Notes under the pieces: generated by a model
Told to the model about the DNA's origin: nothing
Databases searched by the model: none
The model's input: the letters and a program-made list of their open reading frames with translations, nothing else
Assembly: GCA_049582005.1 (NCBI GenBank)
Contig: JBAUTB010000047.1
Location: forward strand, 1 to 28,362
DNA: 28,362 nt
Direction: 5' to 3'
Source of the DNA: Sivonenia sp049582005
GTDB taxonomy: Bacteria; Cyanobacteriota; Cyanobacteriia; Gloeobacterales; PMM-0068
Position numbers and translations under genes: made by a program
Shown here: positions 15,652 to 23,200 of the stretch, one piece after another
How positions within the stretch are numbered: the first letter of the stretch is position 1
Layout of the letters: each line of letters opens with the position of its first letter

Positions 15652-16281
15652 ATGTCTGAAGTCCCTCTAGCGAGTCGGGTTGTCTACAACCTATCGAAGT
15701 TTCTGGCGGCCAATCCCCTTTTGCTTGGCGTGTTTCGCCTCAAAACCTATGGCATGGAGAATGTTCCTAAGGATACTCCCATAATCCTGGTGGCTAATCA
15801 TGCCAGCAATTTTGACACCCCTGTGCTCACTAACGCGGTGGACAGGCCCGTCGCCTACATGGCTAAGGAGGAATTATTTACGGCGTGGAGCAGCCCAATT
15901 TTGCGGACCTATGGCGCTTTCCCGGTGAAAAGAGGGAGCGGAGACCGAGGGGCCATTAGATCTTCTTTAGAAGCTTTAGCTCAGGGCTGGGCGGTGGGTA
16001 TTTTCTTAGAAGGGACAAGGACGGAAGATGGCAAAGTGCATAACCCTCGCTTGGGAGCCGCTCTGATTGCAGCAAAAGCAAAAGTACCTGTAGTTCCTAT
16101 TGCTATTTGGGGAACAGGAGAGATTTTAGGAAAAGGCAAGGCATTTCCCAAGCCTGCACCAATCACGGTAAGGATTGGAAAACCTTTAGCGCCACCAGAA
16201 TCTACCGATAAAGAAATACTCCAAAAACATACAGAAAAGTACGCCCAAATTATCAATCAACTATACGATTTAGGCCGTTAA
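15652..16281 (+). CDS. plsC: 1-acyl-sn-glycerol-3-phosphate acyltransferase (PlsC family)
   Basis: A 209-residue membrane-associated acyltransferase. The catalytic HX4D motif is NHASNFD (H50, D55), motif II is GAFPVKRGSGDRGAIRSSLE, motif III FLEGTRTEDGK and motif IV VPVVPIAIWGTG. These enzymes add the second acyl chain to lysophosphatidic acid to give phosphatidic acid, the precursor of membrane glycolipids. The protein is short for PlsC but complete in motifs. Cyanobacteria often have several paralogues, so which acyltransferase this is remains open. It starts 11 bases after the DUF2808 gene and is followed by a 387-base gap. Confidence 0.9.
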   Translation: MSEVPLASRVVYNLSKFLAANPLLLGVFRLKTYGMENVPKDTPIILVANHASNFDTPVLTNAVDRPVAYMAKEELFTAWSSPILRTYGAFPVKRGSGDRGAIRSSLEALAQGWAVGIFLEGTRTEDGKVHNPRLGAALIAAKAKVPVVPIAIWGTGEILGKGKAFPKPAPITVRIGKPLAPPESTDKEILQKHTEKYAQIINQLYDLGR

Positions 16282-16668
16282 ACAGTACTCTTCGGCCATG
16301 CTGGGAAAAGGATTGAGTGGAATCTCTGAAAGCCTTAATTTTCCTCTGATCAAGCCTCCTTTCCCTATTCCTCTAACTCAACTTTTAGATATATATTATT
16401 CACTTTATTATCAACTCTAATGAGCCTACTTCTCTCTCCTTGTTGGAATGTGTATTTCTACGGAGAACCTCTTTAGGAAAACAGAAAACCCACGTAAGCG
16501 TATTCACGAAGTGTACTAGGAACTATCACGGTTTTTTTCAAAAAGCATCTCAAGTAACCTGTATCACACGCAGGTGACTAACAGCTTGATGTGTTCTCAC
16601 TCAAGATTCTAAGGTAATTGTTGCGTTTGATTGTCTAAGTGCAAACTAATTGGATTGAGGAACTAAAT
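16282..16668. other. Intergenic region upstream of the T4SS-like locus
   Basis: I found no credible ORF here. The stretch is AT-rich around 16388-16412 (TATATATTATT) and holds one weak 5-base stem, ACCTG...CAGGT, at about 16557-16575. It probably carries the promoter of the following six genes, but no box pair is convincing. A small RNA cannot be excluded from the sequence. Confidence 0.4.
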
Positions 16669-17040
16669 GTGCGTGCAAAAAGCTCAAATCAAATCTTAGG
16701 AACTAAGCATAATAGACCGTTAGTAGGCACCCTGACAATGGGTACTATCGGCGCAATGTTCTTGTTGAATTACTATGCAGACCCATCCTATGCACTTTTC
16801 TTTTCTGGTGCAGAGGAATTTCTAAAAGGGGCTCCTGGAATCTCTGTAGCTTCTGGAGCGGTTACCTTGGTCTTCAACGTTCTGCGGGGGCTTTTCTTGC
16901 TTTATGTCGGTCTTGCGCTGGTTACGACAGTGAACGCCTTGAGACAGGATGAAGACTGGCAGTCCGTAGCCCGTACTCCGTTACTGGTGGCCTTGGCGGT
17001 AGGAGTCAGTGACGTCGTGACTAACCTGATTGTGAAGTAA
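16669..17040 (+). CDS. VirB2-like pilin candidate of a T4SS-like locus
   Basis: A 123-residue membrane protein. Residues 18-35 form a hydrophobic helix ending ADPSYA, a plausible signal-peptide cut after A42; the remaining about 80 residues start LFFSGAEEFLKGAPG and contain two helices, about 60-88 (VASGAVTLVFNVLRGLFLLY) and 102-121 (RTPLLVALAVGVSDVVTNLI), split by a polar loop LRQDEDWQSVA. A long signal followed by a two-helix mature pilin is the architecture of VirB2/TraA. Position directly before VirB3- and VirB4-like genes supports this; there is no diagnostic sequence motif. GTG 16669 was chosen because GAGGAA ends 6 bases before it; an upstream GTG at 16639 lacks such a site and would add 10 residues. 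Next gene starts 9 bases on. Confidence 0.58.
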   Translation: MRAKSSNQILGTKHNRPLVGTLTMGTIGAMFLLNYYADPSYALFFSGAEEFLKGAPGISVASGAVTLVFNVLRGLFLLYVGLALVTTVNALRQDEDWQSVARTPLLVALAVGVSDVVTNLIVK

Positions 17041-17049
17041 GAGGCCTCG

Positions 17050-17343
17050 ATGTCGCAAAGCCAGCATCAATTTCGGACCATCAATCCGATGCTGGGGGCT
17101 CAACCACGTTTGGGCCCTGTTCCAGCGGATCAGGTGCTCCCCTGGGGCATCATCTTGGTCCTTTCCTATGTTCTTGCTCAAGCGATTGGCTTGAGCTGGT
17201 TGCAAACAGGTTTTGTCGCCATTTGGGGAATTTCTACCTGGTGGGTTTTAACGGGAAGTCGGTCGTGGCGGTTTTTGTCAAAGTTTCAGCCGACGCCTAC
17301 TTGGACGCGAGGCTATGCCTGCTACCGTCCCCTCAGTAAGTAA
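17050..17343 (+). CDS. VirB3-like membrane protein
   Basis: A 97-residue protein with two closely spaced helices at about 31-48 (PWGIILVLSYVLAQAIGL) and 51-68 (LQTGFVAIWGISTWWVLT), a polar N-terminal 30 residues and a basic, aromatic tail (SWRFLSKFQPTPTWTRGYACYRPLSK). VirB3/TraL/PrgI-type proteins are of this size and topology and are encoded immediately upstream of, or fused to, VirB4. No sequence signature proves it. AAGAGG lies 5 bases ahead of ATG 17050. Separated by 9 bases from the pilin candidate and 20 from the ATPase gene. Confidence 0.55.
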   Translation: MSQSQHQFRTINPMLGAQPRLGPVPADQVLPWGIILVLSYVLAQAIGLSWLQTGFVAIWGISTWWVLTGSRSWRFLSKFQPTPTWTRGYACYRPLSK

Positions 17344-17363
17344 AAGCATTAAAGGTTAGTCTT

Positions 17364-20063
17364 GTGAAGACAAAAATTGGAAAGCGTTCTTTAGGAGCAA
17401 AACAAGGCCGCCTGAGTCCATTTGAGGACTATTTAGACCTGGCTTCTATGCTCAATATTCACCTGCGGGGCAGAAAAATAGGGGCTTATCTGCTGACAAA
17501 GGGCAAGGGAAGCTTTCGTTTCGTCTTTGGCTTTGATTGCCAAGGAATTCACACCACCCTCAGGTCAGACCAGATTGATTCTATTTTTGACCATTTAGAA
17601 AGCGGATTAAAAGACTTGCCCCAGGGGGAGCGACTGACCCTTCATTTAGGCTCTTTCTCTTCAGACGTTGAGCGCCAACAAGAGCTTATCGATCTGATTG
17701 ATCGAGCGCCCAGTGATGATCTGAAGTTTCTGCTGATGGGCGAACGGGCGAGGGTCCAAGAATTAACGCGTCTCGGCGTCCGTAAACCCAAATTTTTAAG
17801 GCTGTACGTTACCTACACAGTGGAAGCATCCCAGCAGGGAGCCAATGATTGGATTGAGAAAGTACTGGCCCAAGGCGAAGCACTTTGGAGCAGCTTTAGG
17901 GGTGATTCGGAAGAACTGGAGCGTCAGCGTCTCAATAACCTGATCACCAAAGCGTTCATCGATGGTTTCCAGCTTTGGGAGCAGATTCTAGCCAATAAGA
18001 TGGGGCTGGATGTCCGTCCCATGGGAGAACAAGAACTTTGGGAAACTCTGTGGCATAGATTTAACGATACGGCTGTTCCTGCTATCCCTCAACTCATTAA
18101 GTTAAACAGCGCAGGCTTACAGGAAGAAGTCGGTTCAGATGTACATGCAGCCACACGCCTTTTGGAATCTGTCCCCGTGGCGGACCGTCAGTGGGTCAAG
18201 GTCAAAGGGGATTATGTCGCTCCCATGACGTTTTTGGATAAGCCAGGGGGTTGGGCAAATAAAGCATCCCAACTGCGCTACCTATGGAATCTGATAGCGC
18301 GGGATGTAGTGGTTAATACAGAGATTTATTGTCAGCTCACACGAGCCAATGAGACGCTGGTCAAAACGGCAATCCAGCGCGTCCTCAAGCAATCGAATAC
18401 CGCAGCCCAATTCGCTGAAGAGAATCGTTCCATTGATGTTGCGGCCCAGGTCAAAACCCGCAAATCAGCCCAAGCGCAAGAACAGCTGTATGAAGGTGCG
18501 ATTCCTATTTATGCTGGGATTGCCATCCTGGTCTATCGTGAAAATTTGGAAAGACTGGATGAGGCCTGTCGTTATATTGAGTCTTGTTTCCAGCGTCCGG
18601 CTTGGGTGGCACGGGAAACCGAATATGCTTGGCGCGTATGGCTCCAGACCTTGCCCATAGTCTGGGAAAGTTTGATGGCTGCTCCCTTTAGCCGTCGCCA
18701 GCTCTATCTCACTAGCGAAGTGCCGGGTTTGATGCCTTTAGTGTGCACCCGTGCAGGGGATAAGCAAGGCTTTGAGTTGATTACGGAAGAAGGGGGCACG
18801 CCTGTTCATCTAGATATATGCACCCAACACAAGAATCTGGCTCTATTTGCAACGACCAGAGCCGGAAAATCGGTTTTAGTTAGCGGCCTTCTAACCCATG
18901 CTTTGGCCTATGGGATGCCCGTAGTCGCCCTAGATTATCCAAAGCCAGATGGAACTTCTACGTTCACGGACTACACCCATTTCATGGAAGAGCGCGGGGC
19001 TTATTTCGATATTTCAAAGGAATTTAATAACCTATTCGAGAAGCCCGATTTACGCAATCTTCCCCCAGACGAGCAAAAAGAACGCTTCCAGGACTATCAG
19101 TCTTTTCTGGAATCCGCGCTGATGACGATGATTGTCGGTACAGGTACTGGGGACCTCTTAAACCAGACAATGCGTTCGATTCTGGTTCTGGCCTTAAATG
19201 CCTTCTTTGCTGACCCCCAGATTGATGCTCGTTACGAAGCTGCTATTGAGGGTGGATTTGGTTCTCCAGCCTGGCAAGAGACGCCAACCCTGCTGGACTT
19301 TTTAGCGTTCTGTAACCCAGACCGTCTGAGCTTCGAGAAGGTGCAGGGCAGTCTGGATGAAGCATTCCAAATTATTGTGGTTCAGCTTCGCTTCTGGCTG
19401 GACTCTCGCGTAGGACAGTCTATTTCTAGACCCTCCAGTTTCCCAACGGATGCGCAACTACTGGTATTCGCCCTCAGAAACTTATCCAATGATATGGATG
19501 CTGCTATCTTGGCGCTGGCTGCCTACGCTGCGGCTTTAAGGAGAGCTCTTTCTTCTCCTGCCAGTATCTTCTTTATTGATGAAGCTCCGATTCTCTTTGA
19601 GTTCGATGAGATTTCTTCTTTGGTAGGAAGGCTCTGTGCGAACGGAGCGAAGGCCGGGGTGCGGGTGATTCTGTCTGGACAAGACCCGGATACCGTGGCG
19701 AAATCACCTGCGGCTTCCAAGATTTTCCAGAATCTTTCTACCCGTCTCATCGGTCGCGTTCAACCTACTGCTACCGATAGTTTCGAACAGATTTTGAAAT
19801 ATCCACGGGAAATCATTGCCCGGAATGCTTCGGATAGTTTCTTTCCGAAGAAGGAATCGATCTATTCTCAATGGCTTTTGGATGACAACGGCATTTTCAC
19901 CTTCTGCCGTTACTATCCGGCCTATGTGCAACTAGCAGCTGTCGCCAACAACCCGGACGAACAATCTGCACGAACCGAAGCTATGAAACAGTACGAAAGC
20001 AAATATGAAGGTTTAGCTGTCTTCTCCCGTCAACTAGTTTCTACTATCCGAGGGAGGAAATAA
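17364..20063 (+). CDS. VirB4-like T4SS ATPase
   Basis: An 899-residue protein with the VirB4/TraC plan: a long N-terminal region (about 1-440) for membrane and partner contacts, then a RecA/HerA-like motor. Walker A is ATTRAGKSVL (496-505), with Ala in place of the usual first Gly but GKS intact; Walker B is IFFIDE (735-740); further on come GVRVILSGQDPDTV with the conserved Gln and a terminal FTFCRYYPAYVQLAAV strand pair. VirB4 ATPases drive pilus and substrate transfer at the inner membrane. The start is GTG 17364 with AAAGG 8 bases before it. The gene is in line with the pilin- and VirB3-like genes and 3 bases before the VirB5-like gene. Chromosomal location and lack of a relaxase suggest secretion, not conjugation; that is inference. 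Confidence 0.85.
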   Translation: MKTKIGKRSLGAKQGRLSPFEDYLDLASMLNIHLRGRKIGAYLLTKGKGSFRFVFGFDCQGIHTTLRSDQIDSIFDHLESGLKDLPQGERLTLHLGSFSSDVERQQELIDLIDRAPSDDLKFLLMGERARVQELTRLGVRKPKFLRLYVTYTVEASQQGANDWIEKVLAQGEALWSSFRGDSEELERQRLNNLITKAFIDGFQLWEQILANKMGLDVRPMGEQELWETLWHRFNDTAVPAIPQLIKLNSAGLQEEVGSDVHAATRLLESVPVADRQWVKVKGDYVAPMTFLDKPGGWANKASQLRYLWNLIARDVVVNTEIYCQLTRANETLVKTAIQRVLKQSNTAAQFAEENRSIDVAAQVKTRKSAQAQEQLYEGAIPIYAGIAILVYRENLERLDEACRYIESCFQRPAWVARETEYAWRVWLQTLPIVWESLMAAPFSRRQLYLTSEVPGLMPLVCTRAGDKQGFELITEEGGTPVHLDICTQHKNLALFATTRAGKSVLVSGLLTHALAYGMPVVALDYPKPDGTSTFTDYTHFMEERGAYFDISKEFNNLFEKPDLRNLPPDEQKERFQDYQSFLESALMTMIVGTGTGDLLNQTMRSILVLALNAFFADPQIDARYEAAIEGGFGSPAWQETPTLLDFLAFCNPDRLSFEKVQGSLDEAFQIIVVQLRFWLDSRVGQSISRPSSFPTDAQLLVFALRNLSNDMDAAILALAAYAAALRRALSSPASIFFIDEAPILFEFDEISSLVGRLCANGAKAGVRVILSGQDPDTVAKSPAASKIFQNLSTRLIGRVQPTATDSFEQILKYPREIIARNASDSFFPKKESIYSQWLLDDNGIFTFCRYYPAYVQLAAVANNPDEQSARTEAMKQYESKYEGLAVFSRQLVSTIRGRK

Positions 20064-20066
20064 GCT

Positions 20067-21119
20067 ATGCAATCGATTAAGCATATTAAAAAAAGAACTA
20101 TCCCTTTGATGCTTTCATTATCTTTAGTAATACAACCTATTTCTATTTTTATTCAGCCAGTCTATGCCCAAACAGAAGAGGCAGTTGAGACCAGCCAAGC
20201 ATTCAGTGAAATGAGTCAGACGATTACGGGTGGTAGTGATGCCGGGATTGGTAATCTCGTGAGTAGTTCCCTGGGAAGCAGAGGTGGAGATATTTCTGGA
20301 CTTTTGAGTAACCTGCTCGGTGGCAGTGCTGCTGGACTTGGTGGAATCATGGACAGTATTAGTGGCCTTTTTGGCTCTGGCGACAGTGGATTTTTGGATA
20401 TTTTCTTCGATGTTTTCAAATCTTTGACAGACTCTTTTGACCTTGTTCAAGGCTTTGTGAGTGGGAATGTTAATCAGGTTTTTGGCACGTTTGCACCTGT
20501 CATAGAGAAGGTATTAGGTAAAGCTAAACCCGGAGTGCTTGGAGTCTATAATCCCAATGAAGCGCGTAAGGCTTTGAGAAATGAAGTGACGAGTGAAAAT
20601 GCTTCTCAGGGAGATGCTTTTGAGGTTGATCCAGGAAATCGTGCTAGGGCTAGTGGGAATGAACTAGACCGCCAGATTACCCGTGGGGGCGTGGACTCCT
20701 ATCTTGGAGAAGAAGGACAAAAACTCGTTGAGAAAGAGATTAAAGATACTGATAAAACAATCAATAAATCAACAGAGGCTGCAAAGGCTGCCGATGCTGC
20801 TGCCTCTATGGTCGCAACTTTGGCTAAAACGGCTAGCAAGAAGGACGTGACTCAAGATGTAATGAAAATCATTGCAGCCCAAAATGCTGCAACCGCACAA
20901 CAGACAGCCAAAATCTCTGCGCAACTTTCTTTAGAGGCCCAAATCATGGGTGTTTCTCGAACAGATGCGCTCAAAGCTCGTGCTGATGCTCAACTGGCTA
21001 ATACCAACTTAACGAATATTTCAGAAACTCTGGACCAGATGCAAAAGAGAGAAAATGCAGAACTTTTAGGCAAGACTTCCCGCAATGCTGCACTAGCCAA
21101 ACAAGCTAGCTTGTACTAA
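20067..21119 (+). CDS. Secreted coiled-coil protein, VirB5/TrbJ-like candidate
   Basis: A 350-residue exported protein with a signal peptide cut after PVYA (residue 34). Residues 50-150 are rich in Gly, Ser and hydrophobics (ISGLLSNLLGGSAAGLGGIM...). The last third is helical and Ala/Gln/Lys-rich, with TQDVMKIIAAQNAATAQQTAKISAQL, a pattern seen in VirB5/TrbJ-type minor pilins where long helices form the pilus tip. GGAGG stands 9 bases before ATG 20067, and the gene begins 3 bases after the VirB4 stop. No enzyme motif is present. Assignment rests on signal peptide, helix pattern and gene order. Confidence 0.55.
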   Translation: MQSIKHIKKRTIPLMLSLSLVIQPISIFIQPVYAQTEEAVETSQAFSEMSQTITGGSDAGIGNLVSSSLGSRGGDISGLLSNLLGGSAAGLGGIMDSISGLFGSGDSGFLDIFFDVFKSLTDSFDLVQGFVSGNVNQVFGTFAPVIEKVLGKAKPGVLGVYNPNEARKALRNEVTSENASQGDAFEVDPGNRARASGNELDRQITRGGVDSYLGEEGQKLVEKEIKDTDKTINKSTEAAKAADAAASMVATLAKTASKKDVTQDVMKIIAAQNAATAQQTAKISAQLSLEAQIMGVSRTDALKARADAQLANTNLTNISETLDQMQKRENAELLGKTSRNAALAKQASLY

Positions 21120-21223
21120 GGAATAGCATACTTAAAACCTCATGGAATCATTAAGTAAAATTGTCAGTTTTAAAGTGGTAATTGCTGATCTAAAAACTAG
21201 CAAATTGGGTTTTGGAGTGTGAG

Positions 21224-21814
21224 ATGAAGAGTATTAAAAAAATAGTGGCTGCTTCAACTTTGGTTATGACTCTTTTTAGTTTTAGTTTTAATGTTGAACC
21301 TGCAAAAGCAGAAGGTCTTGTGTGTTTACTATTTGGCTGTAAAAAAGCAGTAGTAAAGGACATTGATCTGCTGTATGGAGATCCTCCAGATTATGACAAC
21401 CTTTATGGTAAAGAGCCTCCAGAACCACAAGACTATAATCCTAATGGGCCAAGCCCATATGGTTGGTATGGCAATCAACTTGAAAATATAATGGGAAGAG
21501 ATATCAGAGAAATTATTGAGCTTGATAAACGAAGGTATAAACGTATATTCGAAAGTGGTATCGCTGATGATAAGATCCTTCATCGAAGTGCATACATACT
21601 TCCATTTGGAGAATTAGAGAAGTCTCTTCGTTTAGATAATAGGAATACAGCATATATTTTTGAGTATTCTGCTAATATAGGTGGTCCTGGAACTCCAGAT
21701 AAACAAGAACCTAGAATAATTTCTGTTCCCTTTGATAACTATACCTACGGAACACAAACTATTTATGGCACTATCCCAGGAACTCCAGCAACTCCTGATA
21801 GGCATATTCAATGA
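21224..21814 (+). CDS. Secreted protein of unknown function in the T4SS-like locus
   Basis: A 196-residue protein with a signal peptide (MKSIKKIVAAS...AKA, cut after residue 29). Two Cys, C34 and C39 in LVCLLFGCKK, could form a small disulfide loop. Residues 45-85 are rich in Pro, Tyr, Asp and Asn (DPPDYDNLYGKEPPEPQDYNPNG), and the rest is mixed polar with no motif I know. GGAG sits 6 bases before ATG 21224; a TTG four codons earlier is less likely. Base composition is clearly more AT-rich than in the virB4 gene. It ends in a Pro/Thr run (GTIPGTPATPDRHIQ), and the next 149 bases hold no good gene. It takes the slot where virB loci often carry a lipoprotein or exclusion gene, but there is no lipobox. 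Confidence 0.65.
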   Translation: MKSIKKIVAASTLVMTLFSFSFNVEPAKAEGLVCLLFGCKKAVVKDIDLLYGDPPDYDNLYGKEPPEPQDYNPNGPSPYGWYGNQLENIMGRDIREIIELDKRRYKRIFESGIADDKILHRSAYILPFGELEKSLRLDNRNTAYIFEYSANIGGPGTPDKQEPRIISVPFDNYTYGTQTIYGTIPGTPATPDRHIQ

Positions 21815-21963
21815 ACAACTCATATTGTGGCAGACCGATATGGAAAGCTTTTTTATTGGTCATACAAGGGAAACTCTAGAAGTATTAACAACTGTTCATC
21901 TGATGAAAGACGCCTTAGATAGTTAAGTTTTTCTTAATAAATAGAATTTGTGGAGATTGCTTT

Positions 21964-22992
21964 GTGTTTGATTTCCTTGCCCAGGTTCCATTCCCTGATT
22001 CGACATCAGGAGGAACTAGTTCATTTCTTAGCGAAATTGCTAAAGCATTAGAGCCAGAAGCTTTTAGATTGCTTTGGAAAACTCAATGGGATCTTGCTTT
22101 AGATGGACAAGTATATGCCACTCTTGCTAATGTTGGTCGTGGTTTTGCTTTAATTAGTCTATTCATATCCCTGATTCAGTTTTTTAGAGAAGTATCTGAA
22201 AGGTCAGCAGAAGGAAAAAATCGCTCAATTGGTGAATTTATTTGGCCTATAATTGTCATTGCACTGCTAACCAATAATGCATCCCTACTCAGAGAATCAA
22301 CAAAAAATATCCGAGACGGATTCAATACCGTCAATGATCTAGTCGTTAAAAATTCGCTGCCAGGGCGCTCATTAATTACTGAATTCCAAAAAGCAAATGA
22401 TGAAGGAGTTGCTAAAGAGCAGATCGGAGCGATTGTTTCTAGATGTGTTTCTACAACAGACACCCTACAACAAAATTGTCTGGACAATGCTGGAGACTCT
22501 ATAGATAAAATTGTCACTCAATATCCAGAAATTGATAGCCTTAAAGAATATACAGAAAAAGCAAAAGATGCTATTAGTCATGCACAAACAACGGATGTAA
22601 GTTCGCTCAATGCTTACCTAACAGATAAAGATGAAGCTAAAGCTCGTCGAGATCAACTTACGCAGCAAGTTGGTTTCCAAAATTTACTTGAGCTTGGTCT
22701 TCTAGCGACAGCTTTACTCGCTCCTCTTGCCGTTGGTTTATCCATATTGCCTGTTAGGTCTAAGCCCTTATATGGTTGGTTCGCTACCTTCTTCTCTCTT
22801 GGCTTGACAAAGATTGTATTCACGTTCTCGATTGGTATTATTTCCTCATTCGCTTTGGCTGCGAAGCTTTTTGATTCTCTCTTCGTGAGCAATTTGGCTG
22901 GAACTTTTATTCCACTTGCTTCAGTAGCTATTTTTACTCTTCTGACTACAGTGTTATATCGTATCGCTGACAGCATCAAAGTGCAGATATAA
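21964..22992 (+). CDS. VirB6/TrbL-like polytopic membrane protein
   Basis: A 342-residue protein with about five membrane helices: 58-75, 91-108, 241-262, 272-300 and 311-334. Between helices 2 and 3 lies a polar domain of about 130 residues with two Cys (C161, C172), likely periplasmic. A large loop between helix clusters and a polar N-terminus fit VirB6/TrbL, which lines the inner-membrane channel of type IV secretion systems. Sequence similarity within that family is always poor, so the call leans on topology and on being the last gene of a virB2-3-4-5-x-6 order. Start is GTG 21964 with GGAG 8 bases ahead. No VirB8, B9 or B10 gene follows; transcription probably ends in the following 200 bases. 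Confidence 0.6.
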   Translation: MFDFLAQVPFPDSTSGGTSSFLSEIAKALEPEAFRLLWKTQWDLALDGQVYATLANVGRGFALISLFISLIQFFREVSERSAEGKNRSIGEFIWPIIVIALLTNNASLLRESTKNIRDGFNTVNDLVVKNSLPGRSLITEFQKANDEGVAKEQIGAIVSRCVSTTDTLQQNCLDNAGDSIDKIVTQYPEIDSLKEYTEKAKDAISHAQTTDVSSLNAYLTDKDEAKARRDQLTQQVGFQNLLELGLLATALLAPLAVGLSILPVRSKPLYGWFATFFSLGLTKIVFTFSIGIISSFALAAKLFDSLFVSNLAGTFIPLASVAIFTLLTTVLYRIADSIKVQI

Positions 22993-23005
22993 TACTAATC
23001 GCTCA

Positions 23006-23108
23006 TGCTGAGGTTTCAGCACCCCAAAGGATGAAAATCTATTTTCAGAGCAATTTTCTAAATAACTGCATCGCAATATAGCCCCCCCAGCCCCCCAATT
23101 CTGGGGGG
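23006..23108. repeat. Intergenic palindromes, including a C/G-run element
   Basis: Two inverted repeats lie in the 208-base gap after the T4SS-like locus. The first, TGCTGA-GGTT-TCAGCA (23006-23021), is 13 bases past the virB6-like stop and could be a weak terminator but lacks a U run. The second, CCCCCCA-ATTC-TGGGGGG (23091-23108), flanked by another C run at 23082-23088, resembles the C-run/G-run palindromes found between genes in many cyanobacterial genomes, often thought to be remnants of small mobile repeats. I cannot count copies in the genome. Confidence 0.5.
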
Positions 23109-23200
23109 AGGAGCAACCTTGGCGGATTCAAAAAGTAAAATGGTATAACAGTTAGGCTTCTCATACTTATCGAGTGCATGACTGATTTCTATTGCTATGC

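Noticed and set aside
16282..16668. Possible tRNA, riboswitch or small RNA in the 387-base gap
   Set aside because: No cloverleaf, T-loop or known riboswitch core could be found by eye; only a weak 5-base stem.
21732..21926. 64-codon ORF overlapping the end of the unknown secreted gene, a possible frameshifted C-terminus
   Set aside because: The upstream gene ends in an ordinary low-complexity tail and the overlapping frame has no start site or similarity that demands a frameshift; I could not show continuity.
16669..22992. The T4SS-like locus as a whole conjugative element
   Set aside because: No relaxase, coupling protein, integrase, oriT-like repeat or tRNA target is visible in or near it.
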